A stretch of 12,530 nucleotides of DNA, from the NCBI GenBank assembly GCA_958349075.1, contig CATWBR010000084.1, forward strand, positions 1-12,530. Direction: 5' to 3'. The notes beneath the pieces were generated by a model. That model was not told where the DNA came from and did not search any database. It was given only the letters and a program-made list of their open reading frames with translations. Source of the stretch: an uncultured Clostridium sp. GTDB lineage: Bacteria; Bacillota; Clostridia; Lachnospirales; Lachnospiraceae. A program made the position numbers and the translations under genes. Each line of letters opens with the position of its first letter. The first letter of the stretch is position 1. Shown piece after piece: positions 1-10,096 of this stretch.

Positions 1-13
1 TACCTTTTTGTAC

Positions 14-38
14 GGTCAGCGCAGTAAATGCGCAGACC
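14..38. repeat. Small hairpin just downstream of asnA
   Basis: Two arms, GGTC-A-GCGC and GCGC-A-GACC, flank a 7-nt loop and can form a 9-position stem with one internal mismatch. It starts about 20 nt beyond the asnA stop codon, where a terminator would be expected. Neither strand has a run of T after the stem, so it is not a classical Rho-independent terminator. It may be a 3' stabilising stem or one part of a terminator extending past the window edge. Confidence 0.4.
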
Positions 39-57
39 TATCTGAACTGTTACGCTG

Positions 58-1068
58 TTACAGCAGATGTATATTGTGTTTCTCCGCTTCCCTGCGTATA
101 CCATCCGGCCAGATGGATGCCTGGACCTCGCCGATATGCGCTTTCCTGAGGAAGAACATACAGATTCTGGACTGGCCGATACCGCCTCCGACCGTGTACG
201 GAAGCTCTCCGTTTAAGAGTGCCTTCTGGAACGGCAGCTCCGCTCTCTCCTCGCACCCGGCCTTTTTAAGCTGCTCCTTAAGAGCCTCCTCATCCACCCT
301 GATACCCATTGATGAGAGTTCAAGCGCGATGTCAAGGACAGGATAATATACGATAATATCTCCATTCAGTTCCCAGTCGTCGTAGTCCGGCGCACGTCCG
401 TCATGTTTTTCTCCCGACGCCAGTTTATCGCCGATCTGCTCGATGAAGACCGCTTTATGTAATTTCGCAATTTTGTACTCCCTTTCCTTCGGGGTACTGT
501 CTGGGTACATGTCTTCCAACTGCTGGGTGGTGACAAATTCAATATGATCGGGCAGATATCTTCCTATATACTCGTACTCGTAGGCCATATAATCTTCCGT
601 CACCTTCAGCGCTTTGTAAACCGCCTTTACGATCTGTTCCAGGTTTTCCCTGTTTCTTTCTTCCTTATTAATGATCTTTTCCCAGTCCCACTGATCGACA
701 TAGATGGAGTGGATATTGTCCGTATCCTCATCCCTTCTGATGGCGCTCATATCGGTATACAGGCCTTCTCCGTTGCCAAAGCCGTAATCCTTGAGAGCCA
801 TACGTTTCCACTTGGCCAGGGAGTGGACAATCTCCGCCAGGCGGTCCTCCTGCTCCAGGATCCCGAACTGAACCGGCCGCTCCACACCGTTTAAATTGTC
901 GTTAAGTCCCGATTCGGGCAAAACGAACAGAGGGGCGGACACCCTGGTCAGATTCAACTGCTTTGCCAGCTCCCTCTGGAAGAAATCTTTGATAATTTTA
1001 ATCGCAATCTGGGTTTCCCTAAGGTCGATCGCCGGTTCATATCCTGCCGGCACAATTAAATGCTCCAT
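58..1068 (-). CDS. asnA: Aspartate--ammonia ligase (asparagine synthetase A)
   Basis: This enzyme makes asparagine from aspartate and ammonia, using ATP and releasing AMP and pyrophosphate. It is a cytosolic enzyme with a class II aminoacyl-tRNA-synthetase-like fold. The 336-residue product is close to the roughly 330 residues usual for AsnA. Family hallmarks are visible along its length: [20 protein letters not shown] in the first third, [13 protein letters not shown] followed by [14 protein letters not shown] in the middle, and [17 protein letters not shown] near the C-terminus (ATP site region), ending with an [10 protein letters not shown] motif. The ATG at 1068 has AGGAG eight bases upstream (1077-1081). 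It is separated by 431 bp from the PTS gene upstream and has its own promoter, so it is probably a single-gene unit. No T-box leader was found on this strand. The stop codon is inside the window, so the gene is complete. Confidence 0.96.
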   Translation of the reverse strand: MEHLIVPAGYEPAIDLRETQIAIKIIKDFFQRELAKQLNLTRVSAPLFVLPESGLNDNLNGVERPVQFGILEQEDRLAEIVHSLAKWKRMALKDYGFGNGEGLYTDMSAIRRDEDTDNIHSIYVDQWDWEKIINKEERNRENLEQIVKAVYKALKVTEDYMAYEYEYIGRYLPDHIEFVTTQQLEDMYPDSTPKEREYKIAKLHKAVFIEQIGDKLASGEKHDGRAPDYDDWELNGDIIVYYPVLDIALELSSMGIRVDEEALKEQLKKAGCEERAELPFQKALLNGELPYTVGGGIGQSRICMFFLRKAHIGEVQASIWPDGIRREAEKHNIHLL

Positions 1069-1161
1069 GTTATGTACTCCTGTTCTCTGTTTCTAATATT
1101 TTCCATCTTATTATTCTATTAGCCGTCACATCCAAATATCAATCGCTGACACCTTTCAGAC

Positions 1162-1190
1162 ATTATAGCACCTATATAAAAAAATGGGAA
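1162..1190 (-). promoter_or_regulatory. Sigma-A promoter for asnA with extended -10
   Basis: On the minus strand there is a perfect TATAAT (1162-1167) preceded by TGC, giving the extended -10 form TGnTATAAT. A weak -35, TTCCCA (1185-1190), matches four of six consensus bases at exactly 17 bp. Transcription would start near 1155, giving a leader of about 87 nt before asnA. No riboswitch-like or T-box motif was seen in that leader. Confidence 0.7.
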
Positions 1191-1239
1191 GATTTAATTG
1201 AGGAAGGGGAACGCGGCCGGAACAGCCAATGTCCGGAGT

Positions 1240-1484
1240 GGCGGGGAGGTTGGACGGAGGAGTCTTCAGTCCCCGGGGTAGGTGTCGGGAATGGGGAATC
1301 CGGCCAGAATGAATTGTTCCGGGGACCGCTTGCGCTTAACGGAGTGCATAACAGTACTAAGGCGCCACAAAACGCCGCCCAAGTACTGATGGACTCCCAT
1401 GTCCCCTGCACAATTCATTCTGCCTCCTTCCCCGGGTACGGGATCGACGGGACAGGAGACTCCTCCCTCCAGCCTCCCTCCGCC
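1240..1484. repeat. ~245-bp nested imperfect inverted repeat between PTS gene and asnA
   Basis: This element fills most of the 431-bp gap. Paired arms, from outside inwards, are: GGCGGGGAGG (1240-1249) with 1473-1484; a 14-base arm at 1252-1265 with 1457-1470 (one mismatch); GTCCC (1269-1273) with GGGAC (1449-1453); GTCG (1284-1287) with CGAC (1445-1448); GGGGAA (1293-1298) with TTCCCC (1428-1433); AGAATGAATTGT (1306-1317) with ACAATTCATTCT (1410-1421), perfect over 12; GGGGAC (1321-1326) with GTCCCC (1401-1406); GGAGT (1341-1345) with ACTCC (1393-1397); CAGTACT (1352-1358) with AGTACTG (1382-1388); and GGCG with CGCC at the tip. The arms stay in register with only small bulges. There is no convincing protein-coding reading. 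It could be a miniature mobile element, an intergenic palindromic repeat, a large RNA hairpin or part of a terminator region. I do not recognise the family. Confidence 0.75.
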
Positions 1485-1485
1485 G

Positions 1486-1499
1486 GCGTCCTCAGACGC
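1486..1499 (-). terminator. Short perfect hairpin abutting the PTS stop codon
   Basis: GCGTC and GACGC form a perfect 5-bp stem around a 4-nt loop, immediately after the TAA of the PTS gene. No T tract follows; the sequence runs straight into the long inverted repeat at 1240-1484. It may end or protect the PTS transcript together with that repeat, but a classical intrinsic terminator is not visible. Confidence 0.3.
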
Positions 1500-3788
<2,289 letters not shown>

Positions 3789-3818
3789 TCATTTTGTAGT
3801 ATTGCCATTATCTGCAAC

Positions 3819-3839
3819 AAAAAAACACCGGAGCCCCGG
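3819..3839 (-). terminator. Possible weak terminator after the GGDEF/EAL gene
   Basis: On the minus strand a CCGG-GGCT-CCGG stem-loop is followed, after two bases, by seven T's. It sits about 65 nt beyond the stop codon of the upstream EAL gene and 60 nt before the PTS start. The stem is only 4 bp, so termination would be partial. A longer alternative pairing of ACCG with CGGT (3827-3830 with 3844-3847) is also possible. Confidence 0.4.
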
Positions 3840-3903
3840 GATACGGTCTTCCATATCCTTAGGCTGCCGATGTTTTATTTTGATAAGCAGATGTTATTTG
3901 ATG

Positions 3904-6093
3904 TTATTTGCTAAGCCACTTCTCTTCAAACTCCCCGGCCGTGACGGGGCGGCCAAAATAAAAGCCCTGTATCAGTTCCAGTCCCGTGGAGACGGCCGCC
4001 CGGTACTCCGCCTCCGTCTCCACGCCTTCCAGGCACACCTTCTTATCCACGTTGTGGCAAAGCTCCGTGATGGCCCTGATGAATATCACATTAAACCGCT
4101 CCTCCGTAATTCCCTGCACAAATCCCCGGTCAATCTTTACAAGATCGACCGGAATATTCTTGAGGGACAAAAGAGAGGAATATCCCATCCCGAAATCGTC
4201 CATGGCCAGACTAAAACCCGCCTTGTGAAGCGCTTCCAGGACATTCTCCCTGTTCTCCTCCTCTTTCATAAAATAGGATTCGGTCAGCTCCAGCGTCAGG
4301 TTAGAGGGCTCCATATCCAGCATTCGAATTTCTTCCAGCGCGTCGGGAAGAATATCGCCCTTCCTTAGCTGGTGATACGACACATTGATGCTCATCCGGA
4401 AATCCGGGATAAGACGGCACCATTTTTTGCACTGTCCGGCCGCCTGGCGGAAAATCCACCGGCCCATCTGGTGAATCAGTCCGCTGTTTTCCAGAAGAGG
4501 GATAAACTCCCCCGGCGAAATATTGCCGTATTTTCCGCAGGTCCATCTCGCCAACGCCTCCGCCCCGTAGAGCCCTCCCGTCACGGCATCCACCTGAGGC
4601 TGATATGCCACGGAAAAGCCGGCAAAGCCGCGCTCGATACTCTCGCGCAGCAGCTCGGTCAGTTCCAGCCGCCTCTCCTTCTCCGGCAAAATATCCGGAG
4701 AAAAGCAGGTCAGCCTGTTTTTTCCCGCCAGTTTCGACTGCTCCAGCGAGTAGTTCGCGCATTTCAAAAGCTCCAGGTACTGGCTGCCATGTTCCGGGTA
4801 GGAGGCGTAACCGGCTGAAACCGTGCAGTAATACTTTTTGCCCTCATATTCCTGCTGCCTGTGCATCCTGGAACGGATCTCATTAAATATCTCTATATGC
4901 TCATCCCACTCCTTGTTCAAAATCAAAATGGCGAATTCATCGCCGTCCAGCTTGTATATCCTGGCATTTACCGGCAGGAGGGATGAAATCATTTGGGCCG
5001 TGATCCGGAGGACTTCATCGCCGAAGGAACGGTCATAGAGATCATTAATATTCTTAAACTCGTCCATGTCAAGCACCATCAGGCCAAAGCTTCCTCCGAC
5101 ATCCACAAGATGCCTCTTAACGGCTCCTTCCAGCTCATAGCGGTTATAGAGTCCCGTCATATGGTCCACCAGATTTTTCTTTCCCAGGTTCGTTATGAAT
5201 CCGGCAAAGAGATCCGGTTCTCCCTTTTCGTCACGTATCATCTTACCGCGGCATCGCAGCCAGATCCATTCACCGTAAATATTCTTTGCACGATACTCAA
5301 TGTTGTGGTGCTCCGCCCGTCCGTCGGCAATCTCCTGGTTGTTCTCCAGAAATCCTTTCTTATCATGGGGATGGATCTTTTCCCCCCAGACGGCGGCCGC
5401 ATTCTCCACCACCTCCCCCGGCAGGCCGAACTCCTCCACCATTGACGGCGGATACCGGAAAATACCCGACTTCATACTCCCTATAAACATATAATCGTCC
5501 GTACTGTCGGCCAGCGCCTCATAGAGGCGTTCTTTTTCATAATTAAATCCGGACAGTACCCGGCCGGCCTTGAGCGGCTGAAGCAGCTCCTTCCCCGCAT
5601 TGGCGATGTGGTAGCTTCTCTTCTGAAGATACATCTGTTCGTCCGCCCTGCCGATAATATCCGTTACGCAGTACCGGTCGGTTGGATAAACGGATGTCAC
5701 TCCGTAGCAGAAAGACGCCTCATAACCGATGCCGTATTTTTCCCGGTTCCGTTCCAGGCGTCTCAAAGTCTCTTGAATCCGGATCACGGCTCCGTCCTCC
5801 GTCTCGGCGTACAGCGCCAGGACAAATTTATCTTCATCCAGCCTGAACAGCATGTCATGCTCCGCCAGGCTTTCTTCCATCATTCCGGAAATATACCAGA
5901 GCAGGTGATCCCCCTCCTGATGGCCGTATAGTGCATTGACACGTTTCATTCCATTAATATCATAAAGCGCAACAGACATCATCTTCTGTTCCTGACGCGC
6001 CAGTTTTATCAACCCGGCAAGCCGTTCCTTCCCCGCCAAACCGGTCGTAATCCCGCTCAGATCATATACCTTCTGGTTATCCACAGTTTCCAT
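3904..6093 (-). CDS. GGDEF-PAS-GGDEF-EAL cyclic-di-GMP signalling protein
   Basis: A cytosolic signalling protein likely to degrade, and perhaps also make, cyclic di-GMP. From the start chosen here it has 729 residues and no membrane segment. Domains: a GGDEF-like domain (about 20-160) whose signature has decayed to RLDEDKF (84-90); a PAS sensor domain (about 190-305); a second GGDEF domain (about 308-465) with DGDEF at 383-387 in place of GGDEF; and an EAL domain (about 480-729). The EAL domain keeps GAEALARW (Glu512), INVS (Asn570), LELTES (Glu602), MDDFGMGYSSL (Asp632, Asp633), KIDRGFV (Lys653) and EGVET (Glu689). The full phosphodiesterase metal and catalytic set therefore looks intact. 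The ATG at 6093 is preferred because GGAGG and AGGA lie just upstream; the in-frame ATG at 6108 has no ribosome binding site. The gene has its own candidate promoter and sits between a TRAP transporter operon and a PTS gene, but its signal and target are unknown. Confidence 0.92.
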   Translation of the reverse strand: METVDNQKVYDLSGITTGLAGKERLAGLIKLARQEQKMMSVALYDINGMKRVNALYGHQEGDHLLWYISGMMEESLAEHDMLFRLDEDKFVLALYAETEDGAVIRIQETLRRLERNREKYGIGYEASFCYGVTSVYPTDRYCVTDIIGRADEQMYLQKRSYHIANAGKELLQPLKAGRVLSGFNYEKERLYEALADSTDDYMFIGSMKSGIFRYPPSMVEEFGLPGEVVENAAAVWGEKIHPHDKKGFLENNQEIADGRAEHHNIEYRAKNIYGEWIWLRCRGKMIRDEKGEPDLFAGFITNLGKKNLVDHMTGLYNRYELEGAVKRHLVDVGGSFGLMVLDMDEFKNINDLYDRSFGDEVLRITAQMISSLLPVNARIYKLDGDEFAILILNKEWDEHIEIFNEIRSRMHRQQEYEGKKYYCTVSAGYASYPEHGSQYLELLKCANYSLEQSKLAGKNRLTCFSPDILPEKERRLELTELLRESIERGFAGFSVAYQPQVDAVTGGLYGAEALARWTCGKYGNISPGEFIPLLENSGLIHQMGRWIFRQAAGQCKKWCRLIPDFRMSINVSYHQLRKGDILPDALEEIRMLDMEPSNLTLELTESYFMKEEENRENVLEALHKAGFSLAMDDFGMGYSSLLSLKNIPVDLVKIDRGFVQGITEERFNVIFIRAITELCHNVDKKVCLEGVETEAEYRAAVSTGLELIQGFYFGRPVTAGEFEEKWLSK

Positions 6094-6194
6094 GATTCCT
6101 GCCTCCATATGGGCTCATACATTTTAAGCGCTTCTATCTTCACATCGTTTCCGGGCGCTCTGTCAGGAAAACAAAAAATGCCCGTTTCCCTTCT

Positions 6195-6223
6195 ATTGTA
6201 ATCGTTTCTTTGGAGGCAGACAA
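6195..6223 (-). promoter_or_regulatory. Candidate sigma-A promoter for the GGDEF/EAL gene
   Basis: On the minus strand TTGTCT (6218-6223, four of six) is followed at exactly 17 bp by TACAAT (6195-6200, five of six). Transcription would begin near 6188 and give a leader of about 95 nt. A half-perfect catabolite-repression-like sequence overlaps the -10 and spacer (6197-6210). An AT-rich 6-bp hairpin (6222-6227 with 6235-6240) touches the -35. No terminator for the upstream TRAP gene was found in this 160-175 bp gap, so read-through is possible. No cyclic-di-GMP riboswitch motif was recognised. Confidence 0.5.
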
Positions 6224-6268
6224 GTTAAATCAAATAACTTTTCCCATTTTTTATCAGTTGGTTGAAAA

Positions 6269-8146
6269 TTATGGTTCTTTTGGAGATTTTTTCCTCTTTT
6301 GCACGATGCAGACGGCACAGACAGCGAAAAGGATGAACCCGATTATATCTGTCGCAATTCCCGGTTTAATCATGCAGAATCCGGCTACCAGGCAGATAAT
6401 GCGCAGCCACGGTTCGAGCGGTACCAGGAACCAGCCCTTCAGTCCGGCTGCAAAGGCCGTCACTCCAAGCAGCGCGGTAAAGAACGCCTGCATAATCAGG
6501 AGCGGACTCCCCATCATGAGAAGTTCCGGCGCATAGAGGAACATAAAAGGGATAATAAATGTAATGAGTCCAAGCTTGCATGCCGCAAGGCCCGTCTTAA
6601 TAAACGATGCTCCCGATATCTCCGCACCGGCAAGGGATGCCGGCGCCACCGGAGGCGTAATCATGGATACCAGGGCGAAATAAAAGGCGAACATATGGGA
6701 AGGCAGCATGGCAAAGCCAAGCGCCTTAAGCGCCGGGACGGAAACCGCCGATACAATGATATAGGCTACGGTTGTAGGCACACTCATACCAAGGATGATT
6801 GATGCGATTCCCACTAAGACCGGCCCGATCCACTGGCTCTGGCCTCCCAGCTTTGTTACGAAGCCCACGAAATTAAGTCCCAGCCCTGAATAAGAAACCA
6901 CGCCCACCACAATACCTGAGATTGCACACGACACCGCAATCATAACCGTTCTTTTTCCGGAAAGCTCCAGGGCCTTCAGTATTTTAGACGGAGTCAGCCT
7001 GGTTTCTTTGTCCAGCCAACTGACAGCCACAACTGCCAGTATTGCATAGGCCCCGGCAAAAGCAGCGCTCTTCCCCATCAGCAGCAGTATTACAAGAACA
7101 ATGAGCGGCACCAGAAAAAACATTCTCCGGTTCACGTCTTTCCACTTCGGGATTTCTTCCGGCGGCAGTCCCTTTACACCGCTCAGGGCCGATTCAAAAT
7201 CCACCTGTAAAAAAAGAGACAAATAGTAAAGCACCGCCGGAATCAGAGCCGCCAGCATAATCGTTGCGTAGGGAAGTCCTGTAAACTCCGCCATGACAAA
7301 GGCGGCCGCTCCCATAACCGGCGGGGCCAACTGTCCTCCCGTACTCGCCACCGCTTCCACTGCCCCTGCAAATTCGGGACGGTACCCCATCTTTTTCATC
7401 ATTGGAATTGAAAAGGAGCCGGTGGCATAGACATTGGCAACCGCGCTTCCTGAGATCGAACCAAACAGGCTGCTGGTAATGATGGCAATCTTCGCCGGAC
7501 CTCCGCGCGTTTTCCCTGCCGCCGCCTTTCCCAAATCCAACAGCAAATCACCGCCTCCGGCCATTTCAAAGAAGCTCCCGAAAATGATAAAAATAATAAT
7601 CAGGGTGGAGCACACGGAAAGCGGAAGCCCGAAGATGCCGTCAAATCCAAAGCAGGTAAACTCCGCCATTGCCCTGAAAGAAAAACCTCTGTGCATGAAC
7701 GGGCCGGGCATGAACTTGCCGAACCTCCCATACAGAAGCGCAATGACGGCAATCGTCGGAAGGGCGATTCCCGTCGCCCTTCTCCCCGCTTCCAGAGTCA
7801 GGATAATAATAACAATGGAAATAACATACTTGGTGTTGTCAAAATCCGAGACAAGATAAATCCAGTTGCTGATCATCTCACGGTTGACTAAAAGGTATCC
7901 CATAACGGAAAGCGCTGCCACCGCCAGGACACAATCCAAAACCGTGAAAATCTTTGCTTTGCACCCCGCAGCCGGACGGTAATAGAGCAGTCCAAGAACC
8001 AGGGCAAATAAAAGATGCAGGGGCCTCTGGACCGGCGCTTCAAAAATGCCGAAATAGCCGGTATATAAAAAGAGAGCTGCAAACAATATGGCAATGTATG
8101 TAATGACTTTATGATTCCTGTATTTTGGTTCATCATCCGCTCCCAT
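6269..8146 (-). CDS. TRAP transporter fused permease (TAXI-type, DctQM-like)
   Basis: Membrane component of a tripartite ATP-independent periplasmic (TRAP) transporter, driving uptake by an ion gradient. The 625-residue product is strongly hydrophobic throughout. An N-terminal segment with several helices (about 15-140) matches the small-subunit-like part, and the rest is a DctM-type large subunit, the fused form typical of TAXI systems. The clearest signature is GSISGSAVANVYATGSFSIP (about 229-248), followed by a GY-x-PEFAGAVEAVASTGGQ-x-APPVMGAAAF stretch. A second DctM-like motif, LGMSVPTTVAYI, lies in the C-terminal half. The start at 8146 has AAAGGAGA about nine bases upstream and lies 21 bp after the stop of the TAXI binding-protein gene, so the two are almost certainly co-transcribed and act together. 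The transported substrate is not evident; TAXI systems of known function mostly handle organic acids or amino acids. Confidence 0.93.
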   Translation of the reverse strand: MGADDEPKYRNHKVITYIAILFAALFLYTGYFGIFEAPVQRPLHLLFALVLGLLYYRPAAGCKAKIFTVLDCVLAVAALSVMGYLLVNREMISNWIYLVSDFDNTKYVISIVIIILTLEAGRRATGIALPTIAVIALLYGRFGKFMPGPFMHRGFSFRAMAEFTCFGFDGIFGLPLSVCSTLIIIFIIFGSFFEMAGGGDLLLDLGKAAAGKTRGGPAKIAIITSSLFGSISGSAVANVYATGSFSIPMMKKMGYRPEFAGAVEAVASTGGQLAPPVMGAAAFVMAEFTGLPYATIMLAALIPAVLYYLSLFLQVDFESALSGVKGLPPEEIPKWKDVNRRMFFLVPLIVLVILLLMGKSAAFAGAYAILAVVAVSWLDKETRLTPSKILKALELSGKRTVMIAVSCAISGIVVGVVSYSGLGLNFVGFVTKLGGQSQWIGPVLVGIASIILGMSVPTTVAYIIVSAVSVPALKALGFAMLPSHMFAFYFALVSMITPPVAPASLAGAEISGASFIKTGLAACKLGLITFIIPFMFLYAPELLMMGSPLLIMQAFFTALLGVTAFAAGLKGWFLVPLEPWLRIICLVAGFCMIKPGIATDIIGFILFAVCAVCIVQKRKKSPKEP

Positions 8147-8167
8147 TGTTACCGTCTCCTTTCTTTA

Positions 8168-9253
8168 TCACTTTAAGTATCCGGCCTCTTTAAAGTATTT
8201 TTCCGCTCCCGGATGAAGCGGTCCCCCGACATTGTTGCATGCCTCTTCCGGTTTGAAATTGGCATGTGTGGTCCCCCAGCCTCTGATAATATCCGGTTTC
8301 TCGCAAATCAGCTTCACAACATGATAGGCGACATCTTCCGGGAGGTCTTTTCTGCAAAGCAGAATATTCGGTTCCCCTATGGCCCAGAATTCTTCTGAAG
8401 CAAACGAATAGGTGCCTGCCGTAACAAGATTCTTCGAATATCCGTATTTCTCCGTTAATGTGTCCACCATCGCTTCGTCCAGAGGCAGTACTTTTAAATC
8501 CACGCTTGTCGCCAGTTCCGTAATCGCCGGTACCATCGGAGCTATAATCCCGTCCGCATGTCCGTCTGAAATGAGCTGGCAGCCGTCGGTGTAACTTAGG
8601 TAAGACATACTGCCGCCCCAGGATTCAATATCCTTCACCGTCATTCCGAACTCTGCCAAAATGCGTTCCGCCCCCAGCGACGGTGTGCTTGATTTTGAGG
8701 TCGTCACGAGACGGATGGGATACTTCTGATCTGCAATGTCCTTTATGGAATTGACAGGCAGGGAGGACTTCACAATGAAAAGGCAGGTGTCACTTGTCCC
8801 TATCTCCGCCAGGCATGACAGGTTTTCATAAGTCTTCCCCTCATAGGGCGCCGTCCCGGCCAGGGCCGAGCGGTATAAATGGGAAACCGTCGTGGAAATA
8901 TCCATCTCCCCCTTCTCGGTTAAATCAATATTTCCGATTCCTCCTCCCGGCATAACTGAAAATTTCATTCCATCCATCACATTGTCACACTCAGAAGCCA
9001 GTTGCCCCGCAAGGCCATACCATCCTCCGCCCTGGGGACCTCCTCCTATCGTAAAACTTGTTTTCCCGGAGTCAGCGGCCGGCGTCTTTGCCTTCTCTTC
9101 AGTCGTTTCGTTTGCTTTTTCTTCCGCAGCCTCTTTGGATTCCCCCTCGGCAGACTGGCCATCCGTCTGTTTCTCCGATGACGGGCTTTGGCATCCTGCC
9201 ATGCTTCCCAGACATACGGTTGCAACCAATATGGTCAAAAATAATTTTTTCAT
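8168..9253 (-). CDS. TAXI-family TRAP solute-binding lipoprotein
   Basis: Extracytoplasmic receptor that captures the substrate and delivers it to the TRAP permease. The 361-residue product begins with a lipoprotein signal: positive start MKK, hydrophobic core, then SMAGC, with Cys21 as the likely lipidated residue. A charged, Glu/Lys/Ala/Thr-rich linker (about 22-63) follows, as expected for a protein tethered to the membrane of a Gram-positive cell. The mature domain starts with FTIGGGPQGGGWYGLAGQLA and continues with the MPGGGIGNIDLTEKGEMDIS motif, both characteristic of TAXI proteins. A C-terminal stretch around WGTTHANFKPEEA is also typical. The ATG at 9253 has AGGAGG six bases upstream, one of the strongest ribosome binding sites here, fitting the need for excess receptor over permease. 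The gene follows the racemase-like gene after 84 bp, with only tiny hairpins in the gap, and precedes the permease by 21 bp. Confidence 0.93.
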   Translation of the reverse strand: MKKLFLTILVATVCLGSMAGCQSPSSEKQTDGQSAEGESKEAAEEKANETTEEKAKTPAADSGKTSFTIGGGPQGGGWYGLAGQLASECDNVMDGMKFSVMPGGGIGNIDLTEKGEMDISTTVSHLYRSALAGTAPYEGKTYENLSCLAEIGTSDTCLFIVKSSLPVNSIKDIADQKYPIRLVTTSKSSTPSLGAERILAEFGMTVKDIESWGGSMSYLSYTDGCQLISDGHADGIIAPMVPAITELATSVDLKVLPLDEAMVDTLTEKYGYSKNLVTAGTYSFASEEFWAIGEPNILLCRKDLPEDVAYHVVKLICEKPDIIRGWGTTHANFKPEEACNNVGGPLHPGAEKYFKEAGYLK

Positions 9254-9337
9254 ATAGCTCCTCCTCTCAAAATAATCTTACAAAAGGCTATCACTTACTG
9301 AAAGTGCCGCGTCTTCCAAGTATACCGGTTCATCCGG

Positions 9338-10054
9338 CTACAGTTCCAACGAGGAATGCAGAAAATCAATCAACCCCCGGATATCAAAGACAGGCGCCCC
9401 AAGCCGTTCCCTGAGCGTGCGGGAATACGGCGCCAGGTTCGTACACTCCAACAGAAATATACTGATTTCCGGCTCCCTCCCCTTTGCCTCCAGGCATAAA
9501 CCTATTAACTCCTGCTCTACCAGCCCTGTATCCAGCTCATACGGCTGTGAAAATGACATAATCCCACGCATAAATTCCGGACAGTTTTCCATGCTGAGCA
9601 AAACGCAGCGCTCCCGCTGATTCTCGGGAAGTCCGTTCAAATAATGATCAATTGCCTCCGTCCTGCTGCTGACAACTACCGCCGCCTTTTTACCGTCCCC
9701 CGTCATATTCAGTAACAGCGGCAGCAGCAAAATAGCGGATGAAACAACCGGAATATCCAGCTTTTCCCGAAGTTGCTCCTGATAGGGTACAAGAAGGCCG
9801 CAGCTCGTCGCAATACTCTTGCATCCCCGCTTTTCCAGCTTTCCGGCAGCTTCAAACAGTTTCCGGAGAGCTTCCTCCGTCCCCTGTTTTGTCAATGCCT
9901 CTGTCTCAGCCAGCTCCACAATCTCGTATTGAACCGGGTAGGAAAAGGAACGGGCGTTGCCGGGATCGCCTAACGGTCTGGGAAACCGGCAATCCAGCAT
10001 CACAATTCCGATGTCCGCCCCATATATTGCCTGTCCGCCTTTTATAACCGCCAT
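9338..10054 (-). CDS. Asp/Glu racemase superfamily enzyme
   Basis: Member of the aspartate/glutamate/hydantoin racemase superfamily, cytosolic. The family uses two cysteines on either side of the substrate for proton abstraction or addition, and includes amino-acid racemases, hydantoin racemase, arylmalonate decarboxylase and maleate isomerase. The 238-residue product shows the N-terminal pattern IGIVMLDCRFPRPLGDPGN and two well-placed cysteines: Cys85 in ATSCGLL and Cys204 in LLECTNLAPY. Both catalytic cysteines therefore seem present. The ATG at 10054 is chosen because AGGAG lies four bases upstream; an in-frame GTG at 10075 would add seven residues that are themselves the ribosome binding site. 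It follows the dehydrogenase-like gene by 42 bp and precedes the TAXI gene by 84 bp. Its place beside a transporter and two other enzymes suggests isomerisation or racemisation of the imported compound or a product of it. The substrate is unknown. Confidence 0.82.
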   Translation of the reverse strand: MAVIKGGQAIYGADIGIVMLDCRFPRPLGDPGNARSFSYPVQYEIVELAETEALTKQGTEEALRKLFEAAGKLEKRGCKSIATSCGLLVPYQEQLREKLDIPVVSSAILLLPLLLNMTGDGKKAAVVVSSRTEAIDHYLNGLPENQRERCVLLSMENCPEFMRGIMSFSQPYELDTGLVEQELIGLCLEAKGREPEISIFLLECTNLAPYSRTLRERLGAPVFDIRGLIDFLHSSLEL

Positions 10055-10096
10055 AATTCTCCTCTCTCCCCTCACAGATTTTATGTAATTTTCGTG

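Noticed and set aside
1201..1218. AGGGGAACGCGG resembling a T-box core
   Set aside because: On the plus strand, opposite to asnA, with no downstream gene on that strand. It also lacks the conserved GGGTGGnACCGCG spacing, and no T-box core was found on the minus strand.
1172..1411. 79-codon minus-strand reading frame in the PTS-asnA gap
   Set aside because: Lies inside the inverted repeat and over the asnA promoter, has Pro/Ser-rich non-protein-like composition, and no family resemblance.
3890..3910. Tandem repeat of ATGTTATTTG at the EAL gene's stop codon
   Set aside because: Only two 10-base copies; too short to indicate an insertion site or attachment site.
6094..6108. Upstream ATG (6108) for the GGDEF/EAL gene
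   Set aside because: No Shine-Dalgarno sequence precedes it, while the ATG at 6093 has GGAGG and AGGA at suitable distances.
6094..6190. Cyclic-di-GMP riboswitch in the leader of the GGDEF/EAL gene
   Set aside because: The conserved GEMM core is absent. Only a 5-bp CGGGC/GCCCG pairing around a 23-nt loop is seen.
9338..10075. Longer racemase start at GTG 10075
   Set aside because: The extra seven codons are made of the AGGAG ribosome binding site itself; the ATG at 10054 is correctly spaced from it.
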